Assembly (NCBI RefSeq): GCF_016086655.4
Contig: NC_052138.2
Span: forward strand, 4,464,001 to 4,528,000
DNA: 64,000 bases
From: Lepeophtheirus salmonis
Lineage: Eukaryota > Arthropoda > Copepoda > Siphonostomatoida > Caligidae
Direction: 5' to 3'
In this document: piece by piece, positions 45,501 through 54,963 of the stretch
Layout: every line of letters starts with the position of its first letter
Position numbering within the stretch: position 1 is the stretch's first letter
Notes under the pieces: generated by a model
Told to the model about the DNA's origin: nothing
The model's input: only the letters and a program-made list of their open reading frames with translations
Databases searched by the model: none
Translations under genes and position numbers: made by a program

Positions 45501-46007
45501 TCTTACAATTTATATTTTTATTTCAGTTAGAGTCATCCCTTTGGGCGTGTATGCCCATTGTGGCTACGATACTACTACTAGTACTGAGTTCTCCCTGAGT
45601 GTTAGACAAAAACTTCCAACTAATTTATAAGCCTTAACCATATGACGTCACAAAATATCCTTCCTAAAAATAAGAATATTTTCATTGTTGACTATATTAT
45701 TAATTTTTTTTTTCCTCCCTCCAGCTTATTAAAAGTGAAGGAAGCGGGTCTGGTTGAGCATTGGAGAAGAAGTGCTCTCTTCCGAAGGAAGTTTGAAAAC
45801 ATGGGTAAGGAATTATTGGATAAGAATAAGAAGGAAATGAAAGAGGAAGAAGAATCAGTGAATGAGCCTATTACGTTAGATCATTTACAAGGTGCTTTAA
45901 TGCTCTACGCCTGTGGCATCGGGATAAGTTTGTTGATCTATATAAGTGAAAAAATGTTGAACCCTCCCCACAGACATCGGAAAGAAAAAAGAAGATGGAT
46001 AAGTTAG
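33547..46007 (+). CDS. Chemosensory ionotropic receptor (iGluR-type, IR family), 5' end missing
   Basis: Ten exons join in phase: 33547-33869, 34867-35010, 36263-36442, 36507-36597, 38552-38704, 42014-42155, 42219-42296, 42356-42489, 44391-44653, 45725-46007. The product is about 596 residues from the first exon found. The first two exons give a short N-terminal region of uncertain fold. S1 starts at YPQKFSDMNGRPIK, continues through DGNFGAMSEEGNF and GMVGMVQRR, and ends ALSAITKSYIRSKVIDFS, with the ligand-contacting Arg position kept. M1 is VWIALILTLIGFL, the pore is LNIWGSFFNQT, M3 is SWFLFSICIVA plus SYGGSLRSFLTLP (split by a 59-base intron). S2 lies in 44391-45790, and the last helix LDHLQGALMLYACGIGISLL is followed by a basic tail. 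These receptors are membrane ligand-gated channels in chemosensory neurons. The subfamily (IR93a- or IR21a-like, or divergent) cannot be decided by eye. The start codon and signal peptide were not located, since exon 33547 begins in phase after a TATATTAG acceptor. Introns hold many transposons. Confidence 0.88.
33901..33960 (+). repeat. Left end of a CAGGGGCGTCC-family element
   Basis: CAGGGGCGTTCGCAGGAGTA followed by (TA)n and a GTTT run, in the first known intron of the receptor gene. The right end is not present. Confidence 0.6.
34055..34634 (+). mobile_element. Tc1/mariner element remnant in receptor intron
   Basis: + strand pieces: AKLTKIACKTIYNVKKRLDH (N-terminal helix-turn-helix), FFQQDGPLTHTAKITQTYFA (first-aspartate block), HVNPLYFSFRLHIRRRACSI, then NFIRNTNNSFRRRLVAICEA and a terminal NSGRIE with a stop at 34505. 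The 3' terminus TTTCACCTGG at about 34633 matches the inverted end of the element at 52235-53103, the same family. The middle is deleted and frames shift twice. Confidence 0.8.
35199..35367. repeat. Diverged copy of the GGTCC-type hAT MITE
   Basis: TTTTGTGTCAGTCCTGTCC at the left, and at the right a complement of TTTTGTCATTCCTTATTTG. In between, GTCCAGCTCAGTCCTAC and AAGGACCAGTCCTAAG. Lies in the intron between receptor exons 2 and 3. Confidence 0.45.
35575..36217. repeat. Diverged, expanded copy of the GGTCC-type hAT MITE
   Basis: Left GTGTTGTGCCAGTCTTTC, right TGAAGGACTGACATAGTC, with GGTCCAGTTCAGTAC-type blocks near the left and AAGGACGAGTCTTAGG near the right. The middle (about 35690-36100) is unrelated AT-rich sequence that may be a nested insertion. 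No clean target duplication. Confidence 0.45.
36263..36442 (+). CDS. Receptor exon 3 with two apparent single-base losses
   Basis: The acceptor is a long T-run plus AG at 36261-36262 and the donor is AA/GTATGG. Phase from exon 2 starts DFIQK. The open frame then has to change after the A-run near 36274-36277 to read VLYPQKFSDMNGRPIKC, and again at the A-run near 36342-36344 to read GFPYFYNENPEEF and NYDLK. Each change equals loss of one A. All other exons are intact, so under-called homopolymers in the assembly are as likely as inactivation. Confidence 0.75.
36923..37640 (+). repeat. Possible dispersed element (GGGTAATTCCATGTCAAATC)
   Basis: Opens with a terminus-like GGGTAATTCCATGTCAAATC and contains low-GC non-coding sequence. 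I associate this kind of start with dispersed repeats in invertebrates from memory only, and no right end was identified. The right limit is arbitrary. Confidence 0.25.
38010..38165 (+). repeat. Fold-back family: arm plus tail
   Basis: TTGGTTGGATACAAATGAG, CAACTATTATTGAATAATAA, GAAGAATTGTC, then TTCTTTTCGGAGGAAAGGTT and GCGAGATGAT. The order matches 10440-10700. Confidence 0.6.
38280..38515 (+). repeat. Possible LINE (RTE-like) 3' tail
   Basis: Ends GACAGACAGACTAACTTTAC followed by TTTATAAATATAGATATTG. Related tails with ACAAACTTTGCTTTAATAAT occur at about 36643, 37758, 40553 and 41090. No reverse transcriptase coding region is present, so the assignment is only by the tail pattern. Confidence 0.35.
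39127..39430 (+). mobile_element. Fold-back (long inverted repeat) element
   Basis: The left arm has TAATTATTCAATAACTAG, CTTAATAAGAGCTCATTCT and ATCAATCAACGTTC. The right arm is its inverted match: GAACGTTGATTGGTTGAG, AGAATTAGTTCTTGTTAAG, AACAATTATTGAATAGTAA. Arms are about 110 bases each. Between them, G/C-rich blocks GGGGGGCGGCAGAAACAC and GTGTTTCTGCATCCCCCC also pair. Non-coding; lies in a receptor intron. Single arms occur at 10440, 19250 and 38010. Confidence 0.75.
39788..39830 (+). repeat. Fold-back family tail
   Basis: CAGGAAAGGTTGTGTGATAC, AATAAAGATAACAACGTG. Separated from the arm at 39430 by about 350 bases. Confidence 0.55.
40181..40378 (-). pseudogene. piggyBac-type transposase C-terminal fragment
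   Basis: The - strand frame contains RRCKGSICKGKAIFGCFRCN, then QYPHCFYNNHK and a stop. The C-x4-C...C-x2-C...C spacing resembles the cysteine-rich tail of piggyBac transposases. The DDD catalytic core is absent. A TTAACCCATTACTTGCC at about 39857 could be the element's TTAA-flanked end, but the other end was not found. Confidence 0.55.
40379..42013. other. Receptor intron without identifiable elements
   Basis: AT-rich. Frames at 40610-40843 and 41717-41926 have no domain. The second overlaps GTTCATTTTTGAACGAATG-type palindromic sequence. Confidence 0.45.
42927..43330 (+). pseudogene. hAT transposase (ZBED5/SCAND3-like) C-terminal fragment
   Basis: First frame from 42927: FESYFPTSKDLRTAKEWIRE, PSVNRLAESTMS, stopping near 43070. 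Second frame 43110-43328: PDYPEISKAALKTQSPLPTH, YLCETGISVVTATKTR, QVALSTVSTRWGHLVAKKQA, then a QDSH end. This order is that of the C-terminal hAT dimerisation region of ZBED5-like proteins. At 43430 GAGGTTGGGAACTATTC resembles the complement of a hAT end. The N-terminal BED finger and catalytic core are missing. It lies in the receptor intron between 42489 and 44391. Confidence 0.8.
43775..44303 (-). mobile_element. Deletion-derivative mariner (SETMAR-like), second copy
   Basis: Right end GAAAAACGCTCAGAACTTTT at about 44270-44290 is the complement of the left end at 4892. The left end AGTAAAAGGTTATGAACGTG is diverged. The - strand frame 43935-44159 holds IGYFLQYHYDQGKQTEQAAK and RWFQRFCS, the mariner N-terminal helices. 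The catalytic part is deleted. Confidence 0.75.
44731..45178 (+). repeat. Near-complete CAGGGGCGTCC-family element
   Basis: Starts CAGGAGGGTCCGCAGG plus (TA)n. The core has six or so TTCACAGAAAATTTAATTT-type units and the end is CTACTGCCCCTACACGCCACC, CCATGTGGACACCTCT. Flanks CATTCATC and ATTCATTC share ATTCAT, perhaps a decayed target duplication. In the last receptor intron. Confidence 0.7.
45240..45450 (+). repeat. Common short repeat R1, diverged forward copy
   Basis: CCTCAATTCTTCTTTGAGTC, AATCCGCAGCAAATCCTCAA, CATGAGTACACGCAAATATT, then AACTCTTCATGAATTAAAT-type and ACCGCTAAGGAAAAG blocks. In the last receptor intron. Confidence 0.6.
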
Positions 46008-46206
46008 CAACCGTCAGGATTTACATGCTGCATTTTGAATTATTCCACGAGGGCAAGGAGAAGGCGGGAGTGAGACATATTGTAATACTGAATTGATAGC
46101 CTCGTTAATATCATCTGGGGAGGAGAAGAAGAGAGAAACAATGAATTACTGACAAAAAGGGACAAAAATTTAAATTAGCATTTATCCTGTGAAACTATTT
46201 ATAAAT

Positions 46207-47068
46207 ACGAGGTGTGTTAAAAAAGTAAAGTGACTTTTGAAATTTCGTTGCCAACGTACATTTTGTGTGCTCAATTTTTTTGATACACTCGCCATGAACA
46301 TATATTTACTGCTTAAGCTATATAATATATTTAGTTTGTTTGTGAGAGGCATAAAGATTAAAAGTATTTTGTTTGTTTCGCGATTTTTGCTATACGTATT
46401 TCCAAAGGTTTCTTCATTTTTAGGAACAAGAAAAGTCACATAACCATATACCCATGATTCATCACCAGTTATTGATCCAGTTATGATCATCATTGACGTC
46501 TGGTCACAGCTCATTAGTGATGCTCATGCGACAATTATTTTTGCCAAAAATAAGCAGCTTCAACTTTGTTGATACTCGCCTCATGCCCAACCCGTTCAAA
46601 AAAATGTAATGGCTCCTCAGCCACTTTTCTGATATTATTTTCCTTCACTCCTTCAACGTTTTCATTGGTTGTTGACATACTTGAGCTTCCAGAGCCAGGA
46701 TAGTCATTGACATCTTCTCAGCCATCTTGGAAAAGTGTGTACCAGTTGTAAACATTTTTATTTTTACTCGGAACAGTTTCACCGTATGCCACTGTCAACA
46801 TTTCAAATGTTTAGGAGCACTTAATTTCATTTTTACAAAAAAAAAATTGATGCAAATTCTTTGATCCATGTTTTTTTTTTAATTGCAAGGAATCGCCGAA
46901 CACGCAAAATAATTCTGACCCTTATGCCTCTCACAAACAAACATATGATTTACCCTAAACTGTAAATAATTGTTCTTGGCGAGTGTACTAACATAAAAAA
47001 ATCGACCACACCAAATGCACGTTACTCACAAAATTTGAAAAGTCATCTTATTTTTTGAAAGCACCTTT
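46207..47068 (-). mobile_element. Mariner (SETMAR-like) with about 160-base inverted ends
   Basis: The left arm begins GAGGTGTGTTAAAAAAGTAA and continues through ATACACTCGCCATGAACA and TTTGTGAGAGGCATAAAG to about 46365. The right arm (about 46915-47068) is its inverted match (CTTATGCCTCTCACAAACAA through GCGAGTGTACTAAC, then GAAAGCACC). The - strand interior has MSTTNENVEGVKENNIRKVA (linker) and ITGDESWVYGYVTF (first catalytic aspartate). The rest of the catalytic core is lost. A right arm alone recurs at 56795-57139. Confidence 0.8.
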
Positions 47069-48129
47069 TTTTGACTAACAAACGACTACTTCTTAGAAAA
47101 ATAAATGTAAAATTCTATGAATTGTTTTGTTTCCATGTTGGTATGTTTCTTTGCACGCTTTATTTTAAAGGAGATTATAAGACTTAGAGAAGAAAATAAG
47201 AGGACAGAATAAGGCAAAGGATGTTTGACAATAATATGAGAGTTGAACTAAAGCTTTATAATTGGAGCAAAACGATGTTGTTAGCCTCAGGAGATACAAT
47301 GGTGCAGGTTTTTAACACTTTTTTGCAAGATGTCGCTTTTCATATGAGGTAGCTCTGTCTTTTTCTTACTACTGACATAGGCTAGGATGTAATAAAGAGA
47401 GTGATTGATGAAACACACCTAGCTCACACTCTAAAATTGCTGTGGGGAAACAAGAAATTATTTTGTTCTTTGATTTTTCCTTTTTTGAATTTCCCACAAT
47501 AGAGAAGAGGCCGGGGTTTTCAGTTATATATTTATGATTGTTATTATAATTATAAATGTATGATTTAAAATCGATTGGCCAATTCTTGTCAGAGGTGGGA
47601 ACCTGGACTCAAGACTTGACTTGGACTCCATAGTTTGATATAAAATATATATATGAGACATTAATTATATATGAAAAAAATAACGCAGAATAAATATCAT
47701 AATCTTTGAACTAGAATAAACAAATTATTGGATTAACAAAACTCCATATTATAAAAGTCTTCTCCAGTTAAGCTAAATCCGTCTTCTTGACCTCGAATGA
47801 GCATCTTCTAAAAAGTAAAGCATATTGTATTATACCATAACTCATTATTATATCTCCAAATAATGACTAGCGAAGAAAAAAAGTATCTGTGTACCAATAC
47901 ATTTATGTATATTATTAATAAAAAGTGCGCATTGATATATACCAACATGCAGCAGCGTGAATCATTCTTTTTTCTTGCGAATGGTTTTTATGAATTTTTT
48001 GAGAAAATTTCAATCAGTAAAATGTTTGCTCAGGTGCAGTATTTTGTCAAATGATCCTTTTAATTTTAGTAAAGAAATACTTAAAATAATTTTGTAATCA
48101 CTGTTGTCTGATTAATTTTTTTCTTACAG
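47069..48129. other. No gene seen
   Basis: AT-rich. The 63-codon frame at 47863-48054 has no recognised domain. ACTCAAGACTTGACTTGG at about 47600 recurs at 15775. Confidence 0.5.
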
Positions 48130-48222
48130 AGACTGATAATTTTTTCTAGTCTAAAACAAAAATTCCTTCATTTGGGAGGGGCTACAGCCCCTCCAGTCCA
48201 CACCCTGCGGAAGCCCCAGTTA
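48130..48222 (+). repeat. Right end of a CAGGGGCGTCC-family element
   Basis: GGGAGGGGCTACAGCCCCTC, CAGTCCACACCCTGCGGAAG, then CCCCAG. The adjacent AT-rich sequence to the left may be its core. Confidence 0.6.
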
Positions 48223-48649
48223 TACTACAATGCATGTAACAATTATTAATTATAAATTTAAAAAAATTGGCTAAATAACAATTATATTTACGACAGAGAT
48301 TTATGTTGTCTATTCATTTATAATCCACTCCCAAGTCTAGTTTATTAAATACATATTCTGATTTAATGTTCGTTCAAGGGGTATAATTACAAAAATTCAT
48401 GGAGAAATCCATGAGTTGATCATCACATTGGGGGAGAAAATATGGCAATGGAAGATCGCGGTCCTTGTGTAATCACAACCTGAATAGGATTTTTATTTAG
48501 CAAAGCTGACGTCATTATTTTTTATTCTTGAAGAGAGAACAATACCCAAGTATATCTAAAGTAATCACTAGAAGGTGGAAGAAGAAAAATAACAGTTAAG
48601 ATTTGTTGCAAAGCTGTAAATAAAAGACGAAGAGTAACAATGCAGGCTT

Positions 48650-49000
48650 GCTCGTGAGTTATAAGCAGTGATGAAAATCGTGTGTATTTTGGGCATGTAA
48701 TAACTATAAAAACCGAAAATGAAGGGTGTTACACTGATAATTCGAATAATATTTGGAAGGAGAGTAGCTTAGCTGTCATGACGTATCATTGATATACTGC
48801 AAGCAGCTGTGAAGAGGTGGTGGGGGGAGGGGAGTAAGTAATGAAAAAAGAACATTGGCAAGAATTACTCTGACATCAATCCTCAATTATACTTTGGGTC
48901 TAAGAAGTACTTACAATAATAGTTTCACAACAAATCTTCAGGATTCTCCTTCTTTCATTAGCACATGCACTAATTATTACTTTAAACTTACATTTTCCCT
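48650..49000 (+). repeat. Common short repeat R1, forward copy
   Basis: GTGATGAAAATCGTGTGTAT, TGTCATGACGTATCATTG, AAGCAGCTGTGAAGAGG, GCAAGAATTACTCTGACATC, ATAGTTTCACAACAAATC. Continues into an overlapping partial copy. Confidence 0.65.
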
Positions 49001-49124
49001 TCTCAAGAATTAAATAATATAGATCAACTTTAGACAATAAAAAATACTGTTGTAGAACAAGCTGCTTCCGGTTTCTAGGAAATAATTTATACACCTCTGT
49101 CCAATACTAAAACTACTGTAAAAT

Positions 49125-49460
49125 TAGATGTTATGACGCGTTATTAGACTAGCTACAAGCAGCTGTTAGGGAGGGAAAGAAGGGAATAAACAAGGAGTTA
49201 AGCAAGAATTACGGCAATGCCGATCTTCAATTCTACTCTGAGTCGAACAAGGACCTACACTAATATCTCCACAACAAATCCTCAGGGATAATCTCCGTTT
49301 TTTATGAACACAATCAAATATTCAATCCAGTTTTGTATACATCAATAATATCTTGCTTGTATGTATTAGAGAAGGAAGTTAACTCTTCATGAATTAAATT
49401 ATAATGATAACAGCCTAGGAAAAGAAAAATCACTTTTCAAGTTGCCAGATCCAAAAGAAC
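49125..49460 (+). repeat. Common short repeat R1, forward copy
   Basis: GTTATGACGCGTTATTAG, GGGAATAAACAAGGAG, CTTCAATTCTACTCTGAGTC, CTCCACAACAAATCCTCAGG, then the block 49319-49415, which is repeated at 49647-49741. Confidence 0.65.
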
Positions 49461-49499
49461 AGGTGAGCTAAAAAAATCCCACTGATTAGTTTTCCTGGT

Positions 49500-49800
49500 C
49501 ATTCGTGTAAGTCACTGGTTGGACTTTGAGTAGTATTGAGGATTGCAATTCACGTAATTCTGGTCTATTTATACTTGCTATAGAAGGAGTGGGATCTGTG
49601 TTGGTTTCCTTCCTCCCTCGGCTCTTTGCAGCGGATCGAATAAATGTTCAATCTGGTTTCGTATACATCAATAATATCTTGCTTGTATGTATTAGAGAAG
49701 GAAGTTAACTCTTCATCAATTAAATGTTAATGATAACCACTAAGGAAAGTAAAATTCACCCTTGAGATTGGTAAATCCAAAAGAACGGACGACCCAAAAA
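49500..49800. repeat. Rearranged R1 copy with a duplicated 95-base block
   Basis: 49500-49560 is R1 in reverse (CACTGGTTGGACTTTGAGTA, TATTGAGGATTGCAA). 49647-49741 is a near-identical direct repeat of 49319-49415 (GTATACATCAATAATATCTT, GCTTGTATGTATTAGAGAAG). The frame at 49526-49708 spans this junction and is not a gene. Confidence 0.65.
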
Positions 49801-49834
49801 AAAATGACACCGATTACCATTTCTGGTAATACGC

Positions 49835-50100
49835 GTAAGGCGTGTCTGCAAGGGGCTGTAGTTAATTTTGTCTGTGAATAGATGTGAAATATTGAAATTT
49901 TTCTTCAAGCAATATAACATTTTAATTTTATTTGAAATTTAATTTTGGAGATTTTCTTCCAAAAATTTAATTTTTGTTAACAGCTGTGAATATTTGAAAT
50001 TTTTTTCGAAAGAAAATTATTTTTCAAATTTTATTTACAAAATTTCATCTTTTGATTCTTTTTTTTTTTTTTATATACAAAAACCAAGCCTTCCCCCCCC
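49835..50100 (-). repeat. CAGGGGCGTCC-family element, reverse orientation, truncated
   Basis: GCGTGTCTGCAAGGGGCTGT at the left, then TGAAATTTTTC/TTAATTTT-type core units and a poly-C stretch. Confidence 0.55.
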
Positions 50101-50456
50101 AATATAATCTTGCAGGACGTTTCTACCACGGCTTCTTGCAGCGGATCGAATAAATATCCTAACAAAGCGGATCTATTCTCAAACATTCTTCGAATTTTCA
50201 GGATTACCAGGTTCATTGTCGGCTTCTTATGTTTTTACATAACGGCAGCACGTATCTGATGATGCTATTTACATAATCAATTCTTATATAAGACTCTTAT
50301 ATCGTTTTGAGGAAAAACCCCACTTTAGTTTAAGTGACGAATGTATATCTGTTAATTATATATGTATACACATTGGAGTGTCCATATTTGAATTACATAA
50401 TTATAAAAACAATTTGATGTATGTTGTAATTGGGTTTTTCTACAAAGTAATATACA

Positions 50457-51600
50457 GGATGTTAAGATCAAATCAATTCATTCTTCAAAAAAAAAATTAA
50501 TTGTCATTGAGGCCACATTTTTTGGCAGATTTACTTGAAAATTTCATGGAATTGTACATATGAATGTTAATAAAAAGCTAGTTTAATGTATCGGCTCCCA
50601 GGATCAATCATGACCTGGGTCTGGGTCCGGAAGGAGGAGCAGACGTTGACGAGTTAGTTCCTTGGCATGCTGGGCACTGTCTCCTTGATGGAGGCAATCA
50701 GAGAGTTCTTGATTGAATTAGATGTCGTTTGTTTGAGATTCAAAGTAGACCCAGACACAAATAATCCATTAGATTAAGATCTGGACTGCTGAAGGGAGGG
50801 CAAATGTTCTTCCCAATGAAGTCATAGCAGTGCTCACTCAGACATTTCAGCGACCGTCTGAAACATGACAAGATGTTGAGTCTTGTTGTCGGACCCAACG
50901 ATTTGCTGTATCCAAAGCAGTACATTTTCCTCAATTACCTTCAGATAGATGTCCATATTGACTCTCAGAACAGTTTTGAAGAGATGATGTGGAATGAAAT
51001 CACTTTAGATTGAGACGACCCTAAATGTTATCACAGTTGCCTGAAACTTAGTTTTCATGACCTTGGGGACGTTCTTACGTTCATTGCAATTCAACTATAA
51101 TTCCACCTGTTGTGGACTTGATATTGACATAAATTCTTCTCATTAGAGAAGAATCAAAACACTCCTCTTTCCTTTGGATGCTTCAATCTGTTGAGAAGTT
51201 TTACAACCTTCAGCAGTCTTTGACTACATCACTATAAAACTGAGTAGTTTGCATGCCGTAGCTCTTGCATCTCAGATATTCCAACACAGGCTCTCAGGGT
51301 CACGTTTCTGGTCTCCAACTCCTCTGCAATGGATCTGAAGCTTCTGTATGGGTCATTATCGATCATGATCTGAACTTTTGGGATGAATTCACTTCTCCTG
51401 ACTGTTTTAGCTCTATTGTGGTTAACTCTTTTGCAGCTAATGACAGATCTGGGACCATCAGTCTTCCGAAGAGTCTTAAGAATCTTTGAACGGTCCGGAT
51501 TGGGATCTCAGTCACAGTTTAAATCTCCATAATGTAATTGACAAAAATGACTGTCACAACCACACACCCTTCCTCCTCTGTAGATTCAATATTCTTTATA
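50457..51600 (-). pseudogene. Tc1/mariner transposase pseudogene
   Basis: Left terminus about TACAGGATGTTAAGATC. On the - strand 50740-50934 gives RSLKCLSEHCYDFIGKNICP then PPFSSPDLNLMDYLCLG, the block with the third acidic residue. Farther right (51000-51530) many stops interrupt frames with weak similarity to the N-terminal region, and frames on the + strand are shadows. A different lineage from 52235 and 53457. Confidence 0.7.
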
Positions 51601-51779
51601 TCTGGAGAAGCTTTCGCTTCTTACTCGCTATTACTCAAATAATCAAATGACGCATTCTACATAATAAGTGCACTAAAAAGAAATCTATTATTTTTCCAAT
51701 AGATGGCTTTAGTAATGTGTATCTCACGTTATGTAAGTGCAATGGGTTTACCCTAGATGGATTAGAAAGATAGATTTCG

Positions 51780-52110
51780 TACAATTTTTTTTTTTTTTTT
51801 GGTATTGCTTAATTGGGTATCATTTGAGTGGGCGTCAAAAATGGACAATAGCAAAGAGAAAATAAGCTATATTTTAGAGTTTGCCTTCGAATAATGTGAA
51901 AAAACAAGCCAAGTGGCTGAAAATGTGAATAGTGTTTATGGATCTGATACTATAACTGCAAAAATTTATATATCACAGGTGCGTCATACTCAGGAAGCAC
52001 GATTGTCGAAAATGTGGATAAAATTATGGAAATCATCGAGTTCGTTGTGCAAGGACTGTTTCGATTGCCAAGGAGAATAACAATCACGGAAAAGAAGAAA
52101 AATACTACAC
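51780..52110 (+). pseudogene. Mariner (SETMAR-like) transposase N-terminal fragment
   Basis: From ATG at about 51839: MDNSKEKISYILEFAFE, a stop, then KTSQVAENVNSVYGSDTI and, in another frame, STIVENVDKIMEIIEFVV. This is the N-terminal DNA-binding part of the same group as 4890-5375. No catalytic domain. Confidence 0.75.
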
Positions 52111-52234
52111 CTTAATATGTATTGGCCATTTTATTATTTCTAAGAAGAAATTTTGGGTATCATTTCTTATTTTGAATTATACACACTCACATAAATGTAT
52201 GCCAAAATATATGTATTATTATATACTGTACATA

Positions 52235-53103
52235 CAGGGTGGATAATGGAAACTTACACCCTGTGAAAGAAAAAAGAAAATCGCCTATCATTCTTTAATT
52301 ATACATTTAACAAAAATCTTAATTTAATTTTTTTCTGATATATAGCCAATATAAACTGGTTTATTCTATTCGGCCGCCATTGGCCTCACAGACGGCGACA
52401 AGCCTTTTGTGAAAAGATTTACAAGTATAGAAAATGAAGTTTGGGTCCATGGCAGCCACCTCCTCGTCAACAACGTTTATGTGACAGATGTTACAGGCCC
52501 TCCTCTCGATGTATGGGCAAAAAGAATAAGTCGAGGGCATTGGCATCTGGAATTTATGGCGGCAACATTCTCTTATACGAGAAGGCCATGTTGTTAGCGA
52601 AGAAAGACTGAGTAATTTTCACAGTGTCAGCTGGGGCTCCATGTTGCTGAGAGACAACATTGCCGTAGGAGAAATTTGCCTGGAGCCAGGAGAACAGGTT
52701 GTCCTTGAAAACTTCGATGTATATAGCTGCCCTGGCCTGTAATCCTTCGGGAACAAGATCAGGGGTGTCCTTGAAGGGCATCTACATTAATGATGGGGGG
52801 TCCTGACACCCTGCTCCCTCTCTATAGTTTCGTTGTGGTCTTGCGTCTTCTTAACATTGTAGAAAGTCTAACAAGCCATTCCCGTCAGCCTGGCCACCTA
52901 TGTTGGAGTCTGATACGCTCAAAGAAGAGTAGATGCCCTAAGCCTTGAATCTCACTGCAATGACATTTCTCGTCTGATTTAAAAAGTTCAAAGAAAAGCA
53001 GGTGCTTCAGAATGGTCCTATACAGTTCTTACATACAAATTTCTTCGCACAGAAACTCTCAAATCAATATAATAGAAGAAAGTAAGTTTCAAGTTTCCAC
53101 CTG
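52235..53103 (-). mobile_element. Tc1/mariner element with broken transposase
   Basis: Inverted ends are CAGGGTGGATAATGGAAAC at the left and GTTTCAAGTTTCCACCTGG-type at the right (53088-53103), each next to TA. On the - strand, a frame carries a degraded N-terminal region, then FSYGNVVSQQHGAPADTVKI (catalytic aspartate changed to H), then IERRACNICHINVV, NFIFYTCKSFHKRLVAVCEA, ending NGGRIE with a stop at 52361. 869 bases. Same family as 34055-34634. Confidence 0.85.
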
Positions 53104-53456
53104 GTATTAATTATAATTATTTAATACCTCAATAACTCTTTCTAAATAGTTTTTTATACGAACAAAAGATAGATTATTAACTAAACATACATCAAGAATG
53201 ATTATGCAAGATCCATCTTGCCAATTATTGAAGCCTTTGTAGTATTTTTAAAATAATGACATGTTCCTTAGCAAGTGAAAAGAGGAAAATAAGAACACAA
53301 TTAACTACTATGTTATATATCTAAGCCTATAAATATCAAATAAATTAATCTAAATATTATGAAAGGGTTATGTAATAAATACCAACGAAGACCATTAATC
53401 TACTTAGATTTTGAAATTTTTTCGAATTTAAGAAACGAAGCAATCCGTTCATTTGC

Positions 53457-54963
53457 TACTGAATGATCCATTGAAATCTGAACACTTACTAATTCAATAG
53501 TTAATTAAGACTGAGTGATTGTAATTGATTCATATTTCTTTATATTAAAGCATAAACAATTAGTTACAAAAGAAAACATTAAGCTCTCTAGCTTACGTCT
53601 TATTTTCAAGAGAAAATGACTCTTGAACGTGATCGACCAATTTCCATTCGCGCACTCCAGCAATTGGACGTCTACAGGACCACCATCTAAACCTTCAGAA
53701 GTCTGAAACGCTGGAGAGGAAGAGAGGCTCTGTAAAAGAGGCCAAACTGAGCTCGAAGGAGTTAAAGAAAACAGTCCAAGCCAATCCCCACAAGTCCAAA
53801 GGAGTCTTTGCAATAGATCTCGTTGTTTTACACCAGACTGTTTAGAGAACTATAAAAAAAAGTGGGTAGAAAGAGCCATGTGAGGGTGGAGAGGCCAATT
53901 TTGACATGAACAAGGAAAGAAATCAATCTCCTCTTTTGCTAGACTCTTTTTTGACACTTTTGGGTCTGATGTCAACCGCCTTGACTACACCTTTCGAGTG
54001 CATGTCGAGGGTAAGGTCTGCAGTGTTTGTCATCCAAACACCGAGGCTCTTAGAGTCACTGTCAGCCACATAGACGTAACGGAGCCCTGACATTAGGGAA
54101 GTCATATATACAGGATTTTTAATCCCCCCTGGTATATGAGTGTATTTGTTCAAATTACAAAAACTTTTCATGCAACACTTCCTTTTTTTCTCCCTTTTTT
54201 CCCTTTTGAAAATGAAACCGACACGAGGGGCGTCATGTGAGGTCCCTCACGTCCCTTCCTGTACGTCTATGGTGAGTCTAAAGCCGTAGGTCAGCCATGA
54301 CTATTGCTGGGGGAGTATGTGTAAAAAGCGGGAGCGAAAAATATGGTACCATAGATTAAAAGTTATGATTTTGGAGGATAAAATATTACGTGATACTGGT
54401 ATAAGAATGAAATTTTCTATATTTCATATTACTCTGGAAGAGTGAATTAAAAAGTAGTTGACATTTTCAAATTCAGGAATACCTGATTTACTTCGTGGAA
54501 ATCATTAAAAAACTTCCAAATTTCTATATTATAGAGTGATTAACAAATATTTATAAAAGTCGCTAATATGATATTTCATGCAATGAGTAGTTACACTAAT
54601 TTTATTCTACAAAGCTAAAAGGGACTCAATGAACAAAAGATTCCTTGAGGAGGTATTAGCACAACAATCAATCGAGAAAGAATGAATAAATGAGAAAAAA
54701 GTGAAATTCTACCAACTGTTTTCCTTTTCTGATCTCAAAACAGTAATTTATTTGACAAAACAGCCCAGCTTTAGCCATGACAGAGGACTGGAGCAGGTGA
54801 CAGGCCTTCCGCCTCTGCAGGGAATCCATCATTCCCGCTAAGGACGGCTACATTAATGATAAAGAAAACTCGGATATACATTTATTTATAGTATGTATTA
54901 ATTTTGTTGAAATTCTATTGTTAATTAATAAATTATATCTTGTTCAAGTTTAAAATTCATAGT
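53457..54963 (+). mobile_element. Tc1/mariner element interrupted by about 660 bases
   Basis: The left end region CATTGAAATCTGAACAC (53478) matches the right end of the 10825 element. + strand pieces of transposase: ETLERKRGSVKEAKLSSKEL, VNRLDYTFRVHVEGK, VCSVCHPNTEALRVTV to about 54090, then after a gap AMTEDWSR, a FRLC-type block, and a KDGYIND end with a stop near 54860. The 3' terminus GTTGAAATTCTATTGTTAAT matches 10870-10890. The gap 54110-54770 is an insertion of unidentified sequence. The opposite-strand frame 53923-54171 is antisense to the transposase. Confidence 0.8.

Noticed and set aside
53923..54171. 82-codon - strand frame with LRYVYVADSDSKSLGVW, at first taken for a host exon
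   Set aside because: It is exactly antisense to a Tc1 transposase segment (LDYTFRVHVEGK, VCHPNTEALRVTV) continuous with the rest of the element on the + strand.
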